Shown: positions 1 to 4,198 of the stretch, piece after piece | How the letters are laid out: every line of letters starts with the position of its first letter | How positions within the stretch are numbered: position 1 is the first letter of the stretch | Origin: Bacillota bacterium | Lineage (GTDB): Bacteria; Bacillota; Desulfitobacteriia; Desulfitobacteriales; Desulfitobacteriaceae | Direction of reading: 5' to 3' | DNA length: 5,642 bases | Assembly (NCBI GenBank): GCA_021849995.1 | Contig: JAJZSC010000248.1 | Coordinates: forward strand, 1-5,642 | Translations under genes and position numbers: made by a program | Notes under the pieces: generated by a model | Told to the model about the DNA's origin: nothing | The model's input: the letters and a program-made list of their open reading frames with translations, nothing else | Database searches by the model: none

Positions 1-762
1 GATTCTGCTATAATATTTGGCAGGACGAAGCGCCGGGTGGATGAACTCTCGGAGGCTCTCGTTAAACGTGGTTATTCAGCAGAAGGGATCCACGGCGATT
101 TGCCCCAAAGCAAAAGAGACACCGTTTTAAGAAAGTTTAGAGAAGGTACTATTGAAGTTCTTGTTGCTACCGATGTTGCTGCCAGGGGGCTGGATATCAG
201 TGGAGTTACCCATGTTTATAACTTCGATCTTCCTCAAGATCCGGAGGGTTATGTTCACAGGATAGGTCGGACAGGGCGTGCCGGTAAAACAGGAGTAGCA
301 ATTACTTTTGTCACACCTCGGGAGATGGGCCACCTCAGGCTGATAGAACAGGTCACAAGGCGCAAGATGAACCGCAAGCCCATTCCCACAATGTCAGAGG
401 CCTTTAAGGGGCAGCTGCAAGTTACTGTGGAGAAGCTATTAGCGGTTGTTCAAGAAGAAGATTTTCAACGCTACAAAGTTGTTGCCGAGGAATTATTGGA
501 GGATACTGATTCCGTCACACTTCTATCTGCAGCCTTGAAAATTCTTACAAAGGAGCCAGACCTGGTGGAAGTAGAACTAACAGAAGAGGCGCCACTCAGA
601 GTCAAGAAGCCTCGTCCTGAGACCGGGAATCGTGGCGGTAAAGGACCAAATCGTTATGCTGGAAACAGACCCCGTACGCCAAAAAGCGAGGTAGGGACTG
701 GCGGAGCAAAACCACGTAGAACCAGGCCTACAGATAAGAACAATAAATATCGAGATAGCTAA
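1..762 (+). CDS. cshA: DEAD-box ATP-dependent RNA helicase, CshA-like, 3' part (5' end outside window)
   Basis: This is the C-terminal 253 residues of a DEAD-box RNA helicase, which unwinds short RNA duplexes using ATP; family members act in cold adaptation, ribosome assembly and RNA decay. The frame is open from base 1, so the GTG at 37 is internal and not a start. RecA-like domain 2 is visible: motif IV region (AIIFGRTKRRVDEL, residues 3-16), motif V (VLVATDVAARGLDI, 53-66) and motif VI (HRIGRTGRAGKTG, 86-98) with its arginine fingers. A helical region follows (about 120-195, including EKLL, AEELLE, LTKEPD and LTEEAPL) that resembles the dimerisation region of CshA-type enzymes. The tail (about 200-253) is Lys/Arg/Gly-rich and disordered, as in RNA-binding tails. 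Motifs Q, I, II and III lie upstream of the window. DEAD-box membership is certain; CshA rather than another paralogue is likely but not proven. No convincing terminator follows the stop. Confidence 0.95.
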   Translation, partial: DSAIIFGRTKRRVDELSEALVKRGYSAEGIHGDLPQSKRDTVLRKFREGTIEVLVATDVAARGLDISGVTHVYNFDLPQDPEGYVHRIGRTGRAGKTGVAITFVTPREMGHLRLIEQVTRRKMNRKPIPTMSEAFKGQLQVTVEKLLAVVQEEDFQRYKVVAEELLEDTDSVTLLSAALKILTKEPDLVEVELTEEAPLRVKKPRPETGNRGGKGPNRYAGNRPRTPKSEVGTGGAKPRRTRPTDKNNKYRDS

Positions 763-805
763 GAGGAAATTTTATGCATTCTGAGTAAATTTTTGCATAT
801 AATGT

Positions 806-834
806 TTGCTTTTTTATTAGTTATCGTTTATACT
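806..834 (+). promoter_or_regulatory. Putative sigma-A promoter of the zinc-ribbon gene
   Basis: TTGCTT (806-811) is separated by 17 nt from TATACT (829-834). The -10 matches the consensus at 5 of 6 positions and the -35 at 3 of 6. The implied transcript starts near 841 and has a leader of about 110 nt. A second -10-like TATAAT lies at 798-803 but has only a poor -35 (TGCATT, 775-780). This is motif inspection only. Confidence 0.45.
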
Positions 835-880
835 GATACAAGCTCGTTCAAATAGTGAAGAAATATCAGACCTTCTCAAA

Positions 881-930
881 TTGCCCGAAACAACTGGGAA
901 GTTTAATGATAGGTCCCTTTAAACGGGCAA
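881..930 (+). other. Possible structured leader upstream of the zinc-ribbon gene
   Basis: TTGCCCG (881-887) is a perfect reverse complement of CGGGCAA (924-930), closing a 50-nt element that ends 9 nt before the GGAGG ribosome site. Inside it two pairings are possible: GGGA (896-899) with TCCC (914-917), or GTTTAA (901-906) with TTAAAC (919-924). The second shares base 924 with the outer stem. No run of T follows, so it is not an intrinsic terminator on this strand. It matches no riboswitch class that I recognise. It may be an mRNA-stabilising or translation-modulating structure, or chance. Confidence 0.3.
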
Positions 931-951
931 AAAATATGCGGAGGTTTTCTA

Positions 952-1263
952 ATGTATAACGACAAGGTTTTAAGTTGTAAAGATTGTGGTTCCGAATTCG
1001 TTTTCTCTGCTTCTGAGCAAGAATTCTATGCAGAAAAAGGATTCACCAACGAACCTGGAAGATGCCCAGAGTGCCGTGCAGCTAGAAAGGCACAAACTCG
1101 TGGTGGCTCTAGAGGGGGAGACTACGGTCGTCCACAACAGCGTCAACTGTACGCAGCTGTTTGTTCATCCTGTGGAGTAGAAACTCAAGTACCTTTCCAA
1201 CCCACTGGTGACAAGCCTGTATATTGCCGCGACTGCTACCAATCCCGTAGAAGAAGCTGGTAA
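952..1263 (+). CDS. Small double zinc-ribbon protein with RGG-type linker
   Basis: This 103-aa protein has two four-cysteine zinc-binding sites. The first is Cys9/Cys12 with Cys38/Cys41 (CKDC...CPEC) and matches the N-terminal probable zinc-ribbon domain found in many Bacillota. The second is Cys71/Cys74 with Cys92/Cys95 (CSSCG...YCRDCY) and has the PFQPTGDKPVYC pattern typical of such C-terminal ribbons. Between them lies a flexible Arg/Gly-rich linker (about 50-64, RGGSRGGDYGR), a composition often seen in RNA-binding proteins; the C-terminus is also basic (SRRRSW). The ATG at 952 is preceded by GGAGG (940-944) at 7-nt spacing. Tandem stops (TAA TAA, 1261-1266) and a strong terminator follow. 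The molecular role of the family is not established to my knowledge; nucleic-acid or ribosome association is inferred from composition. It has its own promoter candidate and appears monocistronic. Confidence 0.9.
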   Translation: MYNDKVLSCKDCGSEFVFSASEQEFYAEKGFTNEPGRCPECRAARKAQTRGGSRGGDYGRPQQRQLYAAVCSSCGVETQVPFQPTGDKPVYCRDCYQSRRRSW

Positions 1264-1276
1264 TAAGGTCGAAATC

Positions 1277-1313
1277 AAGCCTTTCCTGGTTTAAAGACTG
1301 GGAAAGGCTTTTT
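1277..1313 (+). terminator. Intrinsic terminator after the zinc-ribbon gene
   Basis: AAGCCTTTCC (1277-1286) pairs perfectly with GGAAAGGCTT (1301-1310). The stem extends inward through two G-T wobbles and two Watson-Crick pairs to 14 bp, leaving a 6-nt loop (TTAAAG). TTTTT (1309-1313) follows. It is a strong, well-formed terminator. Confidence 0.9.
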
Positions 1314-1456
1314 ATCTTTCGGAGCTAGGAAGATGGTAATAGTGGTTCCCTTATAGTTCACTACACTATATGCATCCTGTTCAAGACAAAAATAGGAGTT
1401 TCTGCATTAGAATCAAAAATGATATAAAAATATTTGAAAAATAATTAGAAAAAAAG

Positions 1457-1485
1457 TAGACCTCGAACTTTTGCAATGTTAAACT
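1457..1485 (+). promoter_or_regulatory. Putative promoter of the riboswitch-chemoreceptor transcript
   Basis: TAGACC (1457-1462) and TAAACT (1480-1485) are separated by 17 nt; each matches the sigma-A consensus at 4 of 6 positions. An A-rich stretch directly upstream (about 1414-1456) could act as an UP element. Transcription would start near 1492, about 30 nt before the riboswitch aptamer. Position and context support it more than motif quality does. No SigD-type flagellar promoter was seen. Confidence 0.35.
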
Positions 1486-1520
1486 AATTAAGAATGTCGA
1501 GTTTTGTAAAAAAGCATAAT

Positions 1521-1604
1521 TAAATGGCAAACTTATCGAAAGATAAGGACGCAAAGCCATGGGTCTTCAGGCTAAAAAGCCTATGATTGCCAGGTTGCAA
1601 CTTT
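1521..1604 (+). ncRNA. c-di-GMP-I (GEMM-I) riboswitch aptamer
   Basis: The sequence carries the conserved parts of the class I cyclic di-GMP riboswitch in order. GGCAAAC (1526-1532) leads into a perfect hairpin, CTTATC/GATAAG (1532-1537 with 1542-1547), capped by a GAAA tetraloop (1538-1541). Next come the conserved GGACGCAAAGCCA (1547-1559) and a second arm with AGGC/GCCT (1569-1572 with 1579-1582) and CTATGATTGCCAGGTTGC (1581-1598). The ends can pair (GCAA 1527-1530 with TTGC 1595-1598). The two bases before CAAAC are both G, which fits c-di-GMP rather than the c-AMP-GMP variant (A at the discriminating position), although I could not number it rigorously. It lies upstream of a chemoreceptor gene, a known target class for this riboswitch. 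The outer boundaries are approximate. Confidence 0.93.
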
Positions 1605-1637
1605 TTAACAGGTTCATTAAAAAGGTTTTGGCAGTCG
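1584..1637 (+). promoter_or_regulatory. Predicted antiterminator helix competing with aptamer and terminator
   Basis: TGATTGCCAGG (1584-1594), the 3' strand of the aptamer, can pair with TTTGGCAGTCG (1627-1637): seven Watson-Crick pairs and four G-U wobbles. It encloses a perfect 8-bp hairpin, CTTTTTAA (1601-1608) with TTAAAAAG (1617-1624). The 3' side of this helix includes bases 1633-1637, the 5' strand of the terminator. The helix is therefore mutually exclusive with both the ligand-bound aptamer and the terminator. Pairing was checked by hand; no energies were computed. Confidence 0.6.
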
Positions 1638-1657
1638 GGCTTAGGCTCGACTTTTTT
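1633..1657 (+). terminator. Riboswitch-controlled intrinsic terminator
   Basis: AGTCGGGC (1633-1640) pairs with GCTCGACT (1645-1652) as an 8-bp stem with one G-T wobble and a TTAG loop, followed by TTTTTT (1652-1657). It sits 35 nt after the aptamer and well upstream of the chemoreceptor start, in the position of an expression platform. Confidence 0.85.
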
Positions 1658-1681
1658 GGCATCTCAGACTTTCGTGAAACT

Positions 1682-1711
1682 TTGCGTCACCCTGATGAAT
1701 GAAAGTATAAT
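1682..1711 (+). promoter_or_regulatory. Second promoter-like site, downstream of the riboswitch terminator
   Basis: TTGCGT (1682-1687) and a perfect TATAAT (1706-1711) are separated by 18 nt. A transcript starting near 1718 would lack the riboswitch and begin just before a strong Shine-Dalgarno sequence (1726-1732). The -35 match is only 3 of 6, so this is tentative. Confidence 0.35.
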
Positions 1712-1725
1712 TTAGATTTTTCTTT

Positions 1726-1746
1726 AAGGAGGTTGGTATGATGTGA
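1726..1746 (+). other. Strong Shine-Dalgarno followed by a two-codon start-stop ORF
   Basis: AAGGAGG (1726-1732) is followed at 5-nt spacing by ATG ATG TGA (1738-1746), a Met-Met mini-ORF. The start lies in a small hairpin, GGTAT (1735-1739) with ATACC (1746-1750). This is a better ribosome site than the one in front of the chemoreceptor gene. It could be a regulatory mini-ORF, the remains of a lost gene start, or chance. Confidence 0.35.
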
Positions 1747-1780
1747 TACCTGAATAATTGTCTAAGGAAAAACGACTTAA

Positions 1781-1819
1781 ATGGAGATTTCCACAGTTTC
1801 AAAAATAGATAGAAAGTGA
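1781..1819 (+). CDS. Possible 12-aa upstream ORF in the chemoreceptor leader
   Basis: ATG at 1781 opens a frame of 12 codons (MEISTVSKIDRK) ending in TGA at 1817-1819. TAAGGA (1763-1768) lies 12 nt upstream, rather far for a Shine-Dalgarno. Its stop overlaps another ATG (1819) in the arrangement TGATG; the frame from 1819 runs 31 codons across the chemoreceptor start. Only start, stop and spacing support it; there is no evidence of coding. Confidence 0.2.
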   Translation: MEISTVSKIDRK

Positions 1820-1828
1820 TGAAAAAGG

Positions 1829-3778
1829 ATGAAGAAGAAACTAATTGGAATTTTATTACTAGCATCATTGATACCTTTAGTATTAGTGTCACTTGGCAGC
1901 TATTATTTTTATAGCAATAACCTGAAATCTAACTATAATCACCTGAGTATGACAAATACTAATATTACAGAAGTCCGGACAGACAGCTTTATTAATCTAC
2001 ATATGAATGCCCTTAAGCTTGTTGCTCTTAACAGTAATATAGCTACATATAATTCGGAACTTGTAAAGCCATTACTGGATCAGGTTGTAAAAGCATACCC
2101 AGCCATGGATCCGGTGTCCTTAGACAATACTTCTGGCAAGCAGGTTATTAAAAGCGGGAATTCGGCCTTAGTAGACGTAACAGATCGGGTATTTTATCAA
2201 GAGGCCATGAAGGGCAAGGAAGAAGTAATTTCTGAAGTACTCGTTAGCAAGATGAATAATCATCCAATTATTGTGTTAGCTACTCCGATTAAACAGAACG
2301 ATAAAATTGTTGGAGTGTTACAAGGAACCCTCGATTTGGGAGTAATGCAGAACTTTGTAAAAGAACATTCGAAAGAAGGGTATACCACCTTTATCCTTGA
2401 TAAGGAAGGCAAACTCCTGGCTCATCCCAATGATCAGTTAGCTTTAGAACGAAAAGACTATAAGGAATTTGACTTTGTAAATACTGGACTAAAAGGTAAT
2501 GATGGTACGGTAGAAATCACAGAAAATGGCGATAGAAAGATAGTTACATATGTCTATGATGAAAAGACTGGCTGGTTAATTTGCACAGAGCAACCCTATT
2601 CCATGTTAACAGCCCAAATGAATAAGTTGCTTCTCACTACGAGTATCATAGTATTCCTAACAGCGATACTCTCAGTAATTTTTGGCCTGATAATGACCGG
2701 AAGAATTCTTAAGCCTATCTCTGCAATTGTAAAGGTTACCGAGGTAGTTGCCAGTGGCAATTTGAATGTATCTGTAGAGACGAAAACTAACGATGAAGTT
2801 GGAGTCCTTTCTAGAAACTTTAATATTATGTTAGAGCATCTGCGCGCTCTAATTGAGAATATCGCCAGGTCTTCTGACCATATAGCATCTGCAACCAAGC
2901 AGTTTTTAAGTGGTACTGAGGAAGTAACAGCTGCATCAAATGAAATTACTACTTTAATAACGAGTGTTGCTCATGGAGCTGAAAGTCAGGTACAGGCAAT
3001 TGGTTCGGCTGTTAATTCAGTTGAACAGATATCGGCCAGGATAGACCAAATAGCCATAAATAGTCAGGAAATTGTTAAGGAAGCCCAGAACAGTTCCGCA
3101 GTTGCAGGCCAAGGCAGTATAGCAGTAGAGCAAGCGATAGATCGAATGAACCTAATTGAAAAAACTGTTCTTGAGTCTGCCCAGTTGATCCATAAGCTGG
3201 GTGAACGCTCTGCAGAAATCGGTCAAATTGTAGATGCCATTTCGAGTATTGCCCAACAAACCAATTTACTAGCTCTAAATGCTGCTATTGAAGCAGCCCG
3301 GGCTGGCGAACAAGGAAGGGGCTTTGCAGTAGTAGCAGAAGAGGTTAAGAAACTAGCCGATCAATCCCAGGAATCTGCTAAAAAAATTGCTGACTTAATT
3401 TCAGGAGTAAGACTGGAAACAGAACAGGCCGTAAATGCCATGAATGAAGGGACTATCCAAGTTAAACGGGGTACTGAAGCTGTAAGTGAAGTAAGTAATT
3501 CCTTAAATCAAATAATATTCGCTACAGAACAGGTTTCTACCAAAGTTACTGAAATTGCATACGGTATAGATGCTATTGCTAATAATAGTAGAGCAATGGT
3601 TAGCTCTATTAATCAAGTTGAGAACATATCCAGAAATTTTGCGGAACAAACTCAAGGGATATCAGCATCTACGGAGGAACAAGTTGCCTCTATGGAGGAA
3701 ATAACTGCTTCAAGTCATGATTTGGAAAGAATGGCACAGGAACTTCAGCAGGTAATAGCTAAGTTTAGGGTATCCTGA
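1829..3778 (+). CDS. Methyl-accepting chemotaxis protein with dCache sensor domain
   Basis: This 649-aa transmembrane chemoreceptor senses a ligand outside the cell and controls the CheA/CheW complex to bias flagellar rotation. Segments in order: TM1 (about 5-27), extracellular dCache-type sensor (about 35-262), TM2 (about 267-290), HAMP (about 291-345) and the cytoplasmic coiled-coil signalling domain (about 365-645). The hairpin tip that contacts CheA/CheW is intact (QTNLLALNAAIEAARAGE, 477-494, then GRGFAVVAEEV), and Gln/Glu pairs suitable for methylation occur on the helices. The sensor has an R-x-F-Y stretch (R120, Y123) and an Asp (D169) where amine-binding dCache domains often have ligand residues; the ligand is unknown. 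No C-terminal CheR-tethering pentapeptide is present. The start is fixed at ATG 1829 because an in-frame TGA lies at 1820. Its ribosome site is poor: AGAAAGTGAT (1811-1820) resembles AGGAGGTGAT but lies 8 nt (12 nt from the core), and AAAAAGG abuts the ATG. A c-di-GMP riboswitch precedes it. Confidence 0.96.
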   Translation: MKKKLIGILLLASLIPLVLVSLGSYYFYSNNLKSNYNHLSMTNTNITEVRTDSFINLHMNALKLVALNSNIATYNSELVKPLLDQVVKAYPAMDPVSLDNTSGKQVIKSGNSALVDVTDRVFYQEAMKGKEEVISEVLVSKMNNHPIIVLATPIKQNDKIVGVLQGTLDLGVMQNFVKEHSKEGYTTFILDKEGKLLAHPNDQLALERKDYKEFDFVNTGLKGNDGTVEITENGDRKIVTYVYDEKTGWLICTEQPYSMLTAQMNKLLLTTSIIVFLTAILSVIFGLIMTGRILKPISAIVKVTEVVASGNLNVSVETKTNDEVGVLSRNFNIMLEHLRALIENIARSSDHIASATKQFLSGTEEVTAASNEITTLITSVAHGAESQVQAIGSAVNSVEQISARIDQIAINSQEIVKEAQNSSAVAGQGSIAVEQAIDRMNLIEKTVLESAQLIHKLGERSAEIGQIVDAISSIAQQTNLLALNAAIEAARAGEQGRGFAVVAEEVKKLADQSQESAKKIADLISGVRLETEQAVNAMNEGTIQVKRGTEAVSEVSNSLNQIIFATEQVSTKVTEIAYGIDAIANNSRAMVSSINQVENISRNFAEQTQGISASTEEQVASMEEITASSHDLERMAQELQQVIAKFRVS

Positions 3779-3810
3779 TATTAAATTTTAGATTAATACC
3801 AATAAATCAC

Positions 3811-3845
3811 AAACCTCGCACCACTCAGCAGTGATGCGAGGTTTT
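3811..3845 (+). terminator. Intrinsic terminator after the chemoreceptor gene
   Basis: AAACCTCGCA (3811-3820) pairs perfectly with TGCGAGGTTT (3835-3844). After one C-A mismatch the stem continues as CACT/AGTG with a CAGC loop. The T-run is short (3842-3845). It starts 32 nt after the stop codon. Confidence 0.85.
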
Positions 3846-3891
3846 ACTTTCTACAGTAGACCCCTATGCTGCTCTGCAGCAACAGCAGAGG

Positions 3892-4020
3892 ATGAAAAAG
3901 GAGTGGATGTCTCTTTCGGATGGCATAATTGTAACTAAGCTTTCCCTTCGCCAATGGCTTAGGCTAAGCAAGTTTTTCTATAAAAATTTGAAGGATTTAA
4001 AACGAAGAACGAAGAATTAA
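3892..4020 (+). CDS. Doubtful 42-aa basic small ORF
   Basis: ATG 3892 to TAA 4018-4020 encodes 42 residues, lysine/arginine-rich (it ends KDLKRRTKN) with a mildly hydrophobic centre. I recognise no family. The first ATG has GAGG directly abutting it. The in-frame ATG at 3907 has AAGGAG upstream at only 3-nt spacing. Both ribosome-site arrangements are poor, and the ORF overlaps inverted repeats, so it may well be non-coding. Confidence 0.2.
   Translation: MKKEWMSLSDGIIVTKLSLRQWLRLSKFFYKNLKDLKRRTKN
3935..3977 (+). other. Mutually exclusive hairpins ending in a T-run (possible attenuator)
   Basis: CTAAGC occurs twice (3935-3940 and 3964-3969) around a single GCTTAG (3957-3962). GCTTAG can pair with the first copy (6 bp), or GCTTA can pair with TAAGC in the second copy (5 bp, GGC loop), followed 3 nt later by TTTTT (3973-3977). 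The layout resembles a weak terminator/antiterminator pair. The stems are short and the significance is uncertain. Confidence 0.25.
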
Positions 4021-4080
4021 CAAGAAAAGAGATTAGTAAGGAATAACTTGCTATTTGTTGGAGATTATTAGTACTTTCAC

Positions 4081-4131
4081 ATCTGGTCTGTAACCTAATC
4101 TGGTCTAAGACCTAATCGAGTCTGAATCAAA
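4081..4131 (+). repeat. 17-bp direct repeats, about three units, upstream of the ABC operon
   Basis: Unit 1 (4081-4097) and unit 2 (4098-4114) share 14 of 17 bases, both starting ATCTGGTCT and ending ACCTA. Unit 3 (4115-4131) is degenerate (ATCGAGTCTGAA...), with 10 of 17 identical to unit 2. Unit 2 contains a perfect dyad, GGTCT-A-AGACC (4102-4112); unit 1 keeps only GGT...ACC (4085-4095). The array ends 67 nt before the lipoprotein start. It could be an operator array for a transcription factor; the factor is unknown. Confidence 0.6.
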
Positions 4132-4198
4132 ATGCCTCACACAAGGGATCGAATTTCAAACAAGATAACTAGATTACTATTTCAGAAGGGGTAGGGAA

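Larger units (their letters stand above)
3846..4198. other. Intergenic region between chemoreceptor and ABC operon
   Basis: These 353 bases hold no recognisable conserved gene or RNA. Visible items are a CTCTGC/GCAGAG hairpin (3872-3877 with 3885-3890), a doubtful 42-codon ORF (3892-4020), competing CTAAGC/GCTTAG pairings before a T-run (3935-3977), a tandem CGAAGAA duplication (4003-4016), and a 17-bp repeat array (4081-4131). I found no convincing -35/-10 pair for the downstream operon. The Shine-Dalgarno of the lipoprotein gene is AAGGGG (4186-4191). Confidence 0.6.

Noticed and set aside
773..815. Possible terminator after the helicase: TATGCA/TGCATA pairing before a T-run.
   Set aside because: The stem is only 6 AT-rich pairs with a 15-nt loop, and about 10 nt separate it from the T-run, unlike an intrinsic terminator.
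986..1180. A +1-shifted 64-codon frame within the zinc-ribbon gene.
   Set aside because: The other frame has eight correctly spaced cysteines and a good ribosome site; this one has neither.
1340..1363. TAGTG/CACTA inverted repeat in the gap after the zinc-ribbon gene.
   Set aside because: Five AT-rich pairs with a 14-nt loop and no T-run or associated motif are expected by chance in such sequence.
1692..1704. Hammerhead-ribozyme-like core, CTGATGA followed by GAAA.
   Set aside because: Only two bases separate the two motifs, so stem II cannot form, and no flanking stems or cleavage site are evident.
1641..1892. Minus-strand open frame of 83 codons across the riboswitch terminator and the chemoreceptor start.
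   Set aside because: It lies antisense to well-supported elements, its product is a low-complexity hydrophobic/basic translation, and no family is recognisable.
3921..3936. Sigma-54-like TGGCATAATTGTAAC upstream of the ABC operon.
   Set aside because: The -24-like TGGCA is present but the -12 GC element is missing at the required spacing.
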